The notes beneath the pieces are model-generated. The model searched no databases. It had not been told where the DNA came from and saw only the letters and a list, made by a program, of their open reading frames with translations. 20,866 bases of DNA, taken from Acidiferrobacter sp. Lineage in GTDB: Bacteria > Pseudomonadota > Gammaproteobacteria > Arenicellales > UBA868. Each line of letters begins with the position of its first letter. The first letter of the stretch is position 1. Location of the stretch: NCBI GenBank assembly GCA_002694065.1, contig NZKZ01000122.1, positions 2,093 to 22,958 on the forward strand, written 5' to 3'. Below, piece by piece: positions 7,065-14,680 of the stretch. Both the position numbers and the translations under genes were made by a program.

Positions 7065-8549
7065 TCAGCGCATGACGAAGGGGTCCGCGATGGGTTCCGA
7101 CGAGGTGTTCAGCCATACCGTCTTGGGACGCGTGTAGTCATAGATCGCCTCCATGCCGGACTCGCGGCCGTAGCCGCTGTCCTTGTAGCCTCCAAAAGGC
7201 GCGATGGGCGACACCACCCGGTAGGTGTTGACCCAGACGATACCGGCGCGAATCGCCTTGCTGACACGAAGCGCGCGACCAACGTCCCGGGTGAAGACGC
7301 CGCTCGCCAGTCCAAAATTCGTATCGTTGGCGAGCATGAGAGCTTCGGTCTCATCTTTAAACCCGAGCGCGCTGACTACCGGACCAAACAGCTCGTTTCG
7401 GACGATACTGATATCCTGATGTGGACAGTCCACAATCGTTGGCTCGATATACCAGCCGGTTTCCAGCCCCGGTGGTGTATTTCCGCCGTAACGCAGATCC
7501 GCCCCGTTTGCTGTCGCATCGGCCAGCGTGGATTGGATATTGCTCAGTTGCGCCTCAGTCGCCAACGGACCCATCTGACTGTTGTCATCCAGAGGGTCGC
7601 CGATCCTGATCTGGGCCGCCTTTTCGACAACCCGGGACAGGACCTCTTCGCGGATCGATTCCTGCAGCAGCAGCCGTGAACCGGCTACGCAGCTTTGCCC
7701 ACTCGCGCTGAAGATGCTGAGAAGGACGCCGTTGACGGCGCTTTCAAGATCAGCATCCTCAAACACCATGACCGGTGACTTGCCGCCCAGTTCCAGTGAG
7801 ACCTCGGCAAAGTTTTCAGCACTGTTGCGGATGACATGCCGGGCGGTCTCGGGTCCCCCAGTAAAGCTGACCCGGTCCACCAGCGGGTGACTGGTCAGTG
7901 CACGGCCGCAGGGCTCACCATGGCCAGTCACTACATTGAAAACCCCCGGCGGGAAGCCCGCTTCCTCAAAGACCTTGGCGAACTCAAGCATGGGGGCCGA
8001 CGCATGTTCAGAGGCTTTCAGTACCACGGTATTGCCTGCGGCAAGTGCGGGACCGATTTTCACGGCGACGAGAAACAATTGGGAATTCCAGGGCACCACA
8101 GCAGCTACCACGCCGAGCGGCTCACGGACGGTCATCGTCATCATGTCCGGCTTGTCGATCGGCAGGGTTTCCCCAGTGACCTTGTCGGCCAGGCCGGCAT
8201 AGTATTGAAAGAAATCCGAAATGTAATTCGCTTGCCAGCGCGTTTCCTTAAACAGCTTGCCCGTATCGACTGTTTCGCAGCGGCCGAGCGGTTCCGAATG
8301 TTCGGCCAACACTTCAGCAAGACGGCGCAGCATCTTGCCTCGGGCCGTAGGCGTCATGGTGGCCCAGGCGCCTTCGCTAAACGCATGATGTGCGGCTTCG
8401 ACCGCGCGGTTGATATCCGTTTCTGAGGCCTCGGGGACTTCTGCCCAGGTTTGCCCGGTCGCAGGGTTTACGCTGGTAAACGTTGCCCCGTTTTCAGCAT
8501 CTACCCATTCGCCGTTGATGTACATCTGATATCGCGTTAATTCAGTCAT
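7065..8549 (-). CDS. NAD(P)-dependent aldehyde dehydrogenase
   Basis: A 494-residue classical ALDH oxidising an aldehyde to the acid. The active-site residues are all identifiable: N155 in VVPWNS, K178 in VVLKAS, E253 in SLELGGK and the nucleophile C287 in SGQSCVAGSR. The substrate-side tail (ELFGPVVSALGF, GYGRESG) is intact. ATG 8549 is preceded by AAGGAGAG on the minus strand about 10 bases upstream. It lies 59 bases downstream of the RidA gene and upstream of the luciferase-like monooxygenase, so the three are probably one operon. Candidate roles are 4-trimethylaminobutyraldehyde or betaine-aldehyde oxidation, given the neighbouring carnitine genes, or a muconate-type semialdehyde, given RidA. 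Neither is decided by the sequence. Confidence 0.92.
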   Translation of the reverse strand: MTELTRYQMYINGEWVDAENGATFTSVNPATGQTWAEVPEASETDINRAVEAAHHAFSEGAWATMTPTARGKMLRRLAEVLAEHSEPLGRCETVDTGKLFKETRWQANYISDFFQYYAGLADKVTGETLPIDKPDMMTMTVREPLGVVAAVVPWNSQLFLVAVKIGPALAAGNTVVLKASEHASAPMLEFAKVFEEAGFPPGVFNVVTGHGEPCGRALTSHPLVDRVSFTGGPETARHVIRNSAENFAEVSLELGGKSPVMVFEDADLESAVNGVLLSIFSASGQSCVAGSRLLLQESIREEVLSRVVEKAAQIRIGDPLDDNSQMGPLATEAQLSNIQSTLADATANGADLRYGGNTPPGLETGWYIEPTIVDCPHQDISIVRNELFGPVVSALGFKDETEALMLANDTNFGLASGVFTRDVGRALRVSKAIRAGIVWVNTYRVVSPIAPFGGYKDSGYGRESGMEAIYDYTRPKTVWLNTSSEPIADPFVMR

Positions 8550-8608
8550 CGGCTTATGTCTCTCCTTTCCTTGAGATTATTGTAAAGACCGCCCGGGAGG
8601 TCGCCCGC

Positions 8609-9004
8609 CTAACTCTGCGGATGGTAGGCCACGCACTCGATTTCTACCCGGATATCGACGAGAAAGTCACTGACGAGCGCTGAACGGGCGGGCGGGCCTT
8701 CGGGGAAATATTCTGCGTAGACTGAATCGAAACCGGGAAAGTCCTCCCGTGATTTCAGCCATACCATCGATTTCACAATATGCTCGAGGCCGCATCCCGC
8801 CTCGGCCAGCGTCTCGCGAATGCTGGTCAGACAGGCCCGAGTCTGCTCCTCGATGCTGCCTGATGTCATGACCTGGCCGTCCTGCATGGGCACTTGCCCG
8901 GTGAGAAAAATGAAATCACCAGCCCGGACTGCCCGGGAAAGCGATAGTTGTCTTCCATTGATCACCAGCGGCTCGCCGATGATGGTTTTTTGGGATTGAG
9001 ACAT
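8609..9004 (-). CDS. RidA/YjgF/UK114-family protein (imine or enamine deaminase)
   Basis: A 131-residue RidA-family protein. Members form trimers and hydrolyse reactive imines or enamines; some are pathway-specific, such as 2-aminomuconate deaminase and RutC. The family signature is seen in FLTGQVPMQDG near residue 35, the conserved arginine R107 in GPPARSAL and the glutamates E121/E123 in the RVEIECVAY strand. That is the residue set of deaminase-active RidA proteins. It is the first gene of the minus-strand operon with the aldehyde dehydrogenase and luciferase-like monooxygenase. This suggests a dedicated catabolic role, on an imine made by one of those enzymes, rather than the housekeeping RidA. 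The substrate is unknown. Confidence 0.88.
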   Translation of the reverse strand: MSQSQKTIIGEPLVINGRQLSLSRAVRAGDFIFLTGQVPMQDGQVMTSGSIEEQTRACLTSIRETLAEAGCGLEHIVKSMVWLKSREDFPGFDSVYAEYFPEGPPARSALVSDFLVDIRVEIECVAYHPQS

Positions 9005-9086
9005 GGGTTCGGTCAGTCTTGGGTCGAGGATAAAGTAACATAGTTATACCTGTTTCAAGCGGCTGACATCCAGTTCAATCTTGCCC
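9005..9086. promoter_or_regulatory. divergent intergenic region between the RidA operon and the hydrolase operon
   Basis: These 82 bases separate two divergent operons and must carry at least part of both promoters. An AT-rich core lies at 9030-9056. A minus-strand TTGAAA followed after 17 bases by CTTTAT is the best but weak promoter-like pair. No clear operator palindrome or strong ribosome binding site was seen for the plus-strand gene. Confidence 0.35.
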
Positions 9087-9899
9087 ATGAGAGAAGACAT
9101 TGCCCAAAGCGGACTCAGTCCCGAGGGAACCTGGTATGACCTACGCGGCAGTGGATCATCCGAGGTGCCCGTGATCATGATCCATGGCGTCGGCCTGGAT
9201 CACACGATGTGGCAGCCGCAGATGCCTGCTCTGGAGGAAGCATTTTGCGTATTGCGCTACGACATGCTGGGCCACGGACGGTCTGAGGCCCGACCGGTCA
9301 AAGACATCACCACCTTTGTTCGGCAACTGGAAGATCTGCTTTCGTACCTCGACATTACAAAAATGCACCTGGTGGGACTGTCAATGGGAGGTGTGATCAG
9401 TCAGGCCTTTGCGGGCGGTGCACCGTCCCGGCTGAAGACACTGGTGCTGATGAATACTGTTTACCGCCGGACTGAGGAAGAACTGACCGGCATGCGTCAT
9501 CGACTGCAGCTGACGCGTGAAGAGGGCCTTGCTCCGATTGCGCAAGCCGCCATGGACAGATGGTTCGATGCGCCGTTTAAAGAACAGTTTCCCGATCGGG
9601 TCGAAGCGATCCGCAGAAAATTGCTGGCGAATAATCTGAAGGCTTATACCGACGCCTATGCGGCACTCGTTGAGGCCGATGTGATCGTACAGGATGCGCT
9701 CAAGCAGGTCAGGTGTCCGGCTCTCGTCCTGGCCGGAGAGAATGATCCAGGGTCCACGCCGGCTATCGCAAGACGGATGGCAGATGATCTTGAACATGCT
9801 GAACTTGCGATCTTACCGGGTCTGCACCACCTGGCATCTTGGGAGGCGCCGGAAACAGTGAACGGTATTCTTTCCGGGTTTCTTAAGGCTAACGCCTAG
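9087..9899 (+). CDS. alpha/beta-fold hydrolase, 3-oxoadipate enol-lactonase (PcaD)-like
   Basis: A 270-residue serine hydrolase. The oxyanion loop is HGVG at 33-36, the nucleophile S99 in GLSMGG, the acid D220 in GENDPGSTP and the base H248 in LPGLHHLASWEAP. The overall pattern and length fit the enol-lactonase/carbon-carbon hydrolase branch that includes PcaD. The start is ATG 9087; a TTG at 9081 would only add two residues. A carboxymuconolactone-decarboxylase-like gene follows 102 bases later, the same pairing as pcaD-pcaC in protocatechuate degradation. However, no ring-cleavage dioxygenase or cycloisomerase is present, and the third and fourth genes differ from the beta-ketoadipate pathway. 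It could equally hydrolyse another lactone, ester or diketone. Confidence 0.82.
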   Translation: MREDIAQSGLSPEGTWYDLRGSGSSEVPVIMIHGVGLDHTMWQPQMPALEEAFCVLRYDMLGHGRSEARPVKDITTFVRQLEDLLSYLDITKMHLVGLSMGGVISQAFAGGAPSRLKTLVLMNTVYRRTEEELTGMRHRLQLTREEGLAPIAQAAMDRWFDAPFKEQFPDRVEAIRRKLLANNLKAYTDAYAALVEADVIVQDALKQVRCPALVLAGENDPGSTPAIARRMADDLEHAELAILPGLHHLASWEAPETVNGILSGFLKANA

Positions 9900-10001
9900 G
9901 GTATCAGCGAATCAGATAGGGTTGGGCTGCCTTCGTCGAAGCAGGCCTCATTCTTGTGCGCGACAGGGCATAATCACACTTCTTTTTATCGGGAGATTTC
10001 T

Positions 10002-10385
10002 ATGGACCAGGAACGTTTTGACAAGGGTCTGGCGACGCGCCGGGACGTGCTCGGTACGGAGTATGTCGACAACGCGTTGGCTAACGCGAGTGAGTTTGCC
10101 CGGGATTTTCAGGAACTGCTGACGGAGTATTGCTGGGGTGCGGTCTGGGGGGATGAGACGCTGGATCGTAAAACCCGCAGCATGCTCAATGTCTCAATGA
10201 TCGCGGCGCTTAACCGCATGCATGAGTGGGAACTGCACTTCAGGGGCGCGCTCGTGAACGGCGTCAGTCGGGACGAGTTGAAAGCCATCCTTAACCAGAT
10301 CGCGATCTACTGTGGCGTGCCGGTAGCGGTGGAATGTCACCGAATCGCCAAAAAAGTTTTCGCAGAACTGGATGCACAATCCTGA
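10002..10385 (+). CDS. carboxymuconolactone decarboxylase family protein (PcaC-like)
   Basis: A small 127-residue all-helical protein of the CMD family. Matches to remembered PcaC run through the whole length: RRDVLG near 13, the TRSMLNVSMIAALNR helix at 59-72, ELHFRGALVNGVSRDELK at 77-94 and QIAIYCGVP at 99-107. H113 is at the position where PcaC carries its catalytic-region histidine. The AhpD-type CxxC is absent, so a peroxidase role is unlikely. ATG 10002 is preceded by GGGAG at 9991-9995, which favours it over any earlier start. In PcaC the reaction is decarboxylation of gamma-carboxymuconolactone to the enol-lactone, the substrate of PcaD. Here the pair may act on a related lactone; which one is not visible. 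Confidence 0.84.
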   Translation: MDQERFDKGLATRRDVLGTEYVDNALANASEFARDFQELLTEYCWGAVWGDETLDRKTRSMLNVSMIAALNRMHEWELHFRGALVNGVSRDELKAILNQIAIYCGVPVAVECHRIAKKVFAELDAQS

Positions 10386-10466
10386 TTTGGCGTGTGTAAG
10401 CGTGTCGGTCTGGAGTCTGCGATGCCCCAGTCATTTACCGAAACCTGAAAAAAGTGGTACCACGTC

Positions 10467-11258
10467 ATGAAGGAAAGTTTCGACACCATCATTGTTGATC
10501 AAGAGGGAGATCTCACCTGGATCACACTGAACCGTCCGGAGGTGGCCAATGCCTTCAATACCCGGATGGCTGAGGAATTGCTGGTGGTTTTCAGTGAATT
10601 CGTTTCCGGGGCGAGAACCACACGGTGTGTCATCCTGACCGGCACGGGAGAGCGTGCATTTTGCGCAGGCGGTGATCTCAAGCAGCGACATGGGATGACC
10701 GATGAAGAGTGGTATGCACAGCACGTGGTATTCGAAGATCTGGCACGGGCGCTGATGGACTGCCCGGTGCCGATCCTGGGGGCAATTAATGGGGCGGCTT
10801 ATGGCGGCGGGACGGAGCTCACACTGGCGTGTGACTTTGCCTACGCGGCGAAACATGCCCGTTTCGCCCTGACGGAAACCACCCTTGGGATCATGCCAGG
10901 TATGGCAGGCACCCAGTATCTTCCGCGCGCGGTGGGTATCCGCAGGGCCAAGGAAATCATCCTCACCGGCAGACCTTTCAGTGCCGAGCAGGCGCTTGAG
11001 TGGGGGCTGGTCAATGAGCTTTGTGAGCCGGAAGCCCTGCTGGAGTCGGTAAGGGCAACGGCACAGCGCATCGCAGATAACGGCCCGATCGCGATTCAGG
11101 GTGCGCTGAAGGCGATCAACAATGCCGGATTTTCCTCACTTAAGCAGGATTACGAGGTGGAGCTTGCTTCATACAACAAGACGGTACCGACGAAGGATCG
11201 CCGCGAAGGTATCGCCGCCTTCAACGAAAAACGTAAAGCCCAGTTCACAGGAGAGTAA
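10467..11258 (+). CDS. enoyl-CoA hydratase/isomerase family protein
   Basis: A 263-residue crotonase-fold enzyme acting on a CoA thioester. The oxyanion-hole motif is ERAFCAGGD (62-70), the second is GAAYGGGTEL, and both hydratase glutamates are present at E117 and E137. The C-terminal AFNEKRKAQFTGE tail is typical. It differs from the CaiD-like gene at 3103: it lacks the GWDLKA oxyanion loop and the GGFAGLTE insert, so it is not a recent duplicate. It follows the CMD-like gene by 81 bases and precedes the MmgE/PrpD gene by 49 bases, in an apparent four-gene operon. It probably hydrates or isomerises an unsaturated acyl-CoA late in the unknown pathway of this block. No strong ribosome binding site is visible before ATG 10467. 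Confidence 0.9.
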   Translation: MKESFDTIIVDQEGDLTWITLNRPEVANAFNTRMAEELLVVFSEFVSGARTTRCVILTGTGERAFCAGGDLKQRHGMTDEEWYAQHVVFEDLARALMDCPVPILGAINGAAYGGGTELTLACDFAYAAKHARFALTETTLGIMPGMAGTQYLPRAVGIRRAKEIILTGRPFSAEQALEWGLVNELCEPEALLESVRATAQRIADNGPIAIQGALKAINNAGFSSLKQDYEVELASYNKTVPTKDRREGIAAFNEKRKAQFTGE

Positions 11259-11307
11259 CTCCGCGGACAAGGGCTCTTGGAATCTTCAAGTTCAGTAAGG
11301 AGCTTTC

Positions 11308-12675
11308 GTGCAAGATAAGAGTGTCACCGCAACCCTTTGTGGATTCGCGAGCGAGGTAAATACACAAGCCCTGCCGCGTGAGGTCGTCGACCGGGCCGCC
11401 TTGCTGGTCACGGACAGTATTGGCGTGGCTATTCGGGCAAGAAAAGAAGCCGAGTCGACCCCGGCCTTGCTGGCTGCGGTTGCCCGCATGGGTATGGATG
11501 CGGGACGGGGGACGGTGTTTGCTGACGATAAGGGATATGCCTTTCCTGCTGCAGCGCTGATCAACGGCTCGTTGATTCACAGTCTGGATTTTGATGACAC
11601 CCATATTGCGGCAACCGTGCACCCGAGTGCGCCGGTGCTGGCGGCAGCCCTGGCTGCCGGACAAATGGCGGGCGCAAGCGGCGCCAGCGTTCTCGCCGGG
11701 GTGATTGCGGGATATGAGGTGATGTGCCGACTCGGCAGAGCCCTCAAACCTGCGGATCACTATGATCGGGGTTTTCATCCCACCGCAACGACCGGCGCTT
11801 TTGGGGCCACCGTTGCCGCCGGGCGCGCGTTGGGACTTTCTGCCCAACAACTCGAGATGGCGATGGGAATCTGCCTCAGCCAGTCGGCCGGTTCCATGCA
11901 GTTTCTCGTCAACAGCGCCTGGACCAAGCGCTTTCAGGTCGGCAATGCCGCCATGGTCGGAGTGATTGCGGCCTCACTTGCTTCCGAGGGATTTGTCGGT
12001 GCGGCTGATGCGGTCGAAGGTGATGCGGGTTTTCTGAAAAGTTATGCCCCCGACCCTGATCCGCAGTTAGCCGTCAAGGGGCTCGGCGATGATTGGGAAA
12101 CACTCCAGATTGGCGTCAAGCCTTATCCCTCGTGCCGGTTCAGTCATGCGGCCATAGACGGTATTGTGGATATCGTCGGAACCGGTGCGCACGAATCCGA
12201 TATCGCAGACATTGCCATTGGGTTGCCCCGCAAGGGTATGGATCTCACGGCTCTGCCGCAGGAGTTTCGCCGCAAGCCCAAAGGGGTAGTGGGCGGTCAG
12301 TTCTCCATGCATTTCACCGCAGCCGTTTCAGCTCAGACAGGCAACCTGACGTGGGATGATTATGCGAAGTATCTCGAAGACGCAACAACGCTGTCACTCG
12401 CCGAGCGCATCGACGTCAGTGAGGATGCGCAGATGGATGCGATTTATCCGGAACGGATGGGCGGTAAGGTGACCATACGCTTTCGCGACGGAACGAGTCA
12501 GAGCCGGTGCGTGGAGATTCCTCGTGGGGAGCCTGAAAATTTCCCTAGCGCTGATCTGCACCAAAGTAAATTCCTGTCGCTTGCTGAGCCTGTTCTGGGT
12601 GACGCAGCCCTTGGGCTGCATGACCGGCTCACCTCGTTCGCCGAGATGGACTCCGTGGATACCTTATTCGGGTAG
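11308..12675 (+). CDS. MmgE/PrpD family protein
   Basis: A 455-residue member of the MmgE/PrpD superfamily, which contains 2-methylcitrate dehydratase, cis-aconitate decarboxylase and iminodisuccinate epimerase. Family landmarks are SLDFDDTHI near 91-99, HPSAPVLAA, GFHPTATTGAFGA near 153-165, TKRFQVGNAA and KPYPSCRFSHAAIDG. The GTG start at 11308 is supported by TAAGGAG at 11296-11302, five bases upstream. It ends the hydrolase-CMD-hydratase operon and converges on the DAO oxidase gene with a 29-base gap. The neighbours do not resemble the prp methylcitrate operon (no prpB or prpC), so a methylcitrate role is not supported. A dehydratase, decarboxylase or racemase step on a di- or tricarboxylate is plausible. 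Confidence 0.88.
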   Translation: MQDKSVTATLCGFASEVNTQALPREVVDRAALLVTDSIGVAIRARKEAESTPALLAAVARMGMDAGRGTVFADDKGYAFPAAALINGSLIHSLDFDDTHIAATVHPSAPVLAAALAAGQMAGASGASVLAGVIAGYEVMCRLGRALKPADHYDRGFHPTATTGAFGATVAAGRALGLSAQQLEMAMGICLSQSAGSMQFLVNSAWTKRFQVGNAAMVGVIAASLASEGFVGAADAVEGDAGFLKSYAPDPDPQLAVKGLGDDWETLQIGVKPYPSCRFSHAAIDGIVDIVGTGAHESDIADIAIGLPRKGMDLTALPQEFRRKPKGVVGGQFSMHFTAAVSAQTGNLTWDDYAKYLEDATTLSLAERIDVSEDAQMDAIYPERMGGKVTIRFRDGTSQSRCVEIPRGEPENFPSADLHQSKFLSLAEPVLGDAALGLHDRLTSFAEMDSVDTLFG

Positions 12676-12704
12676 CACAGCAGGCCAAGATCCGCTGATC
12701 TGAC

Positions 12705-14006
12705 TCAGCCGAGTACTGACAGGCTGCTGGCAGGGTTCGGCTCTCGGTTGCGAGAGAAGAATCCGAGATTGATTTCGTGGCCGGTGCGTTGCAACCGGAA
12801 CGAGATCGGATCTTGGTCGTGGTCAGTTCCCTGCTCACAGGCACTGATTAAAGCCGTCATCAGTTCACCCACCACCGGCGCCGTTTTGAATTGGTTACCG
12901 CTGGTGCCGATCGCCATGTAAAAGCCGGCCACGTCGGCACAGTCATAAATGGGAATCCAGTCATCACTGACATCCCAAAGATCTGCCACTCCGGATAGCG
13001 TATTGGGAATGCCGAGAGCCGGGATCCGTTGCGCAAGGCGATACAAGGGCTCGATGCTCTGCGGGGAGAGATTTCGATCAAAGTCATCCGGATCGGCTGC
13101 CAACTCAACTTCCCCCCGCGCGCCCAGGCTTCCTGCAAGGATGCTGTCGCCGGTGTCTGCCCGGATGTAACCCCCGATGTCGGTGTCGTACAGCATGATG
13201 CGGGACGCATCACTGGTCGCGGCGTCTGCACAGCGAAGATGGGCCACCTCGTGCCGAACTACCCGTGTCCGGATACGTTGTTGACCGTTCGGATCGACGA
13301 GGGCGTTGATGCTCTGCCCATGCGGTCCGGCTGCGTTGACGGCGACCCGGCAGGAAATTTCCTCACCCCCTGACAGCGTCACGGCGCTCACATGGCCATC
13401 TTTTATGTCGATACCGGTCACCGCCTCACCAAAACGAAAATGGGCGCCGTGTTGCTCGGCTGCGCGCTGCAGGTTGTGCGCCGCGAGCTGCGGATCGGGG
13501 CAATAACCCCCCTTGGGGAAAAAGACGCTCTCAAGCTCCGCATCGGAGCGGGCACCGAAATCGGCATCGTCCGAGATAACGGGCGGTCCGAAACTGGAGA
13601 GATCCCAGCTGGGGAAAAGGCTTTGCAGTCTGGAGACAGACCAGAACTCAAAAGGAATGCCTAGCTGGCGGGAGAATTCCAGCTGGTGTTCCAAAAAGCC
13701 GTTATTGGCCGTCTTGAAGGTCAGGACACCTGCAAGATGAAACGGTGCGACGGGTTCATCAGACTCAAGATTGAGAAAACCCGACCAGTCCTGCCAGCAG
13801 TGAAATCCCTCCCAGGCCAGTGCTGATCCTTCGAGGGTGGAGTACTGCGTGCGCACCATGGCAACGGAACTGCTCGTTGCACCCTGACCAGAGCCGGCAA
13901 GCGGATCCACCACCAGCACCCGCCAGCCTGCTTTGCTCATTGAGAACGCAATCGAGGTGCCAATGATTCCAGCACCGATCACGACGGCATCAAATCGTTC
14001 TGTCAT
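12705..14006 (-). CDS. FAD-dependent oxidoreductase of the DAO/sarcosine-dimethylglycine oxidase family
   Basis: A 433-residue flavoprotein that probably oxidises an amine at a C-N bond. The N-terminal Rossmann fold has GAGIIG at 11-16 ending in VLVVDP. It is followed by the DAO-type segment GATSSSVAMVRTQYST, where related sarcosine and dimethylglycine oxidases bind FAD. The C-terminal half carries NAAGPHGQSI and the GTSGNQFKTAP flavin loop. ATG 14006 is preferred; a TTG at 14042 would add twelve residues outside the fold. It stands alone on the minus strand, facing the MmgE/PrpD gene. Given the carnitine genes upstream, dimethylglycine or sarcosine from glycine betaine is an attractive substrate. 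An amino-acid substrate is equally possible, and the folate-binding domain of dimethylglycine dehydrogenase is absent. Confidence 0.83.
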   Translation of the reverse strand: MTERFDAVVIGAGIIGTSIAFSMSKAGWRVLVVDPLAGSGQGATSSSVAMVRTQYSTLEGSALAWEGFHCWQDWSGFLNLESDEPVAPFHLAGVLTFKTANNGFLEHQLEFSRQLGIPFEFWSVSRLQSLFPSWDLSSFGPPVISDDADFGARSDAELESVFFPKGGYCPDPQLAAHNLQRAAEQHGAHFRFGEAVTGIDIKDGHVSAVTLSGGEEISCRVAVNAAGPHGQSINALVDPNGQQRIRTRVVRHEVAHLRCADAATSDASRIMLYDTDIGGYIRADTGDSILAGSLGARGEVELAADPDDFDRNLSPQSIEPLYRLAQRIPALGIPNTLSGVADLWDVSDDWIPIYDCADVAGFYMAIGTSGNQFKTAPVVGELMTALISACEQGTDHDQDPISFRLQRTGHEINLGFFSRNREPNPASSLSVLG

Positions 14007-14117
14007 TGTCGATTCAACATAGGTGAATTGAAAGGAGATCAAAGATCACGGAATCTTAAATCATGAGGCCTCATTCTAAATTGAAGAAAGCGGCTAAGGC
14101 GTCCTGATAAAAAAGGC

Positions 14118-14145
14118 CTTGAAATTTTCCAGGATGACACCATCT
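14118..14145 (+). promoter_or_regulatory. sigma-32 heat-shock promoter of the hsp20 gene
   Basis: CTTGAAA (14118-14124) matches the sigma-32 -35 consensus exactly. After a 13-base spacer, CACCATCT (14138-14145) matches the CCCCATNT -10 at all but one position. Transcription would begin near 14152 and leave a leader of about 59 bases before the Hsp20 start codon. Confidence 0.82.
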
Positions 14146-14164
14146 TTGGAGCAGGCAAATACGG

Positions 14165-14202
14165 TAAACCATCCGTTGGGTGGTTTATTTTGAAACTAGG
14201 AG
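14165..14202 (+). promoter_or_regulatory. candidate fourU-like RNA thermometer in the hsp20 leader
   Basis: A stable stem (TAAACCATCC 14165-14174, GGGTGGTTTA 14178-14187, one G-U pair, GTT loop) is followed at once by UUUUG (14188-14192). That stretch can pair with UAGGA (14197-14201), which covers the Shine-Dalgarno AGGAG (14198-14202). One strong hairpin followed by a weak one whose four U's mask the AGGA is the layout described for fourU elements in front of small heat-shock genes such as agsA. The second helix is only five pairs with G-U wobbles, so it is tentative. Confidence 0.4.
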
Positions 14203-14210
14203 AGTGCTTC

Positions 14211-14660
14211 ATGAACAATCTGGTAAGACCTGCTGAGAGAACTCGAGGCTGGGACGTTTTCGGTGATTTCGATGACCTGATGGGCGGTTGGTTCCGCTCC
14301 CCTGCGGTGTTGCGGCGCGATGAAACCGCCAGGATGCCCGCAATTGATGTGAGCGAGAAAGAAGGAGTTTATCTGGTCAAGGCGGAACTGCCAGGCGTCG
14401 CTCGCGAAAATCTCGATGTCACCATCAACGATGGTGTACTGACCATCAACGCCGAGCGTAAAGAAGAAAAGAAAGACGAGAGAGATGACCGCGTGATCCG
14501 CCAGGAGCGATATTACGGAAAATTTGTTCGATCACTTCGTCTGGGATCGGATATTGATGAAGGCAGGATCGAGGCGCAGTATGAAGATGGCGTGCTGAAA
14601 CTGTCCTTGCCCAAGACGGCCGAAGTTAAACCACGCAAAGTTGATATCAAGGTCGGTTGA
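14211..14660 (+). CDS. small heat-shock protein, Hsp20/alpha-crystallin family
   Basis: A 149-residue cytoplasmic holdase chaperone that binds unfolding proteins under heat stress. The alpha-crystallin domain spans about 42-145. It contains VKAELPGVARENLDV, the NDGVLTI strand, the RQERYYGKFVRSLRL stretch and the family signature EDGVLKLSLPK. The C-terminus VDIKVG supplies the I/V-x-I/V motif that drives oligomer assembly. ATG 14211 has AGGAG at 14198-14202; a TTG at 14190 would put the ribosome binding site inside the gene. It has its own sigma-32 promoter and terminator and so stands as a monocistronic heat-shock unit. It appears unrelated to the catabolic genes before it and the arginine gene after it. 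Confidence 0.95.
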   Translation: MNNLVRPAERTRGWDVFGDFDDLMGGWFRSPAVLRRDETARMPAIDVSEKEGVYLVKAELPGVARENLDVTINDGVLTINAERKEEKKDERDDRVIRQERYYGKFVRSLRLGSDIDEGRIEAQYEDGVLKLSLPKTAEVKPRKVDIKVG

Positions 14661-14680
14661 TTCAAACCCGGCGCTCATCG

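Noticed and set aside
7836..8426. Plus-strand frame of about 196 codons
   Set aside because: Antisense to the aldehyde dehydrogenase, whose catalytic residues lie on the minus strand here.
3103..11258. The two crotonase genes (3103-3915 and 10467-11258) as a recent duplication
   Set aside because: Only general crotonase motifs are shared; the oxyanion loop, mid-region insert and tail differ, so they belong to separate subfamilies.
11245..11850. Minus-strand frame of about 201 codons
   Set aside because: Antisense to the 3' end of the hydratase and the start of MmgE/PrpD; no family likeness.
11308..12675. MmgE/PrpD as 2-methylcitrate dehydratase of a propionate operon
   Set aside because: No prpB, prpC or acnD-like neighbours; the surrounding genes belong to another catabolic block.
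12688..12701. AGATC-CGCT-GATCT repeat between the converging MmgE/PrpD and DAO genes
   Set aside because: Only a five-pair stem without a T-run; too weak to call a terminator.
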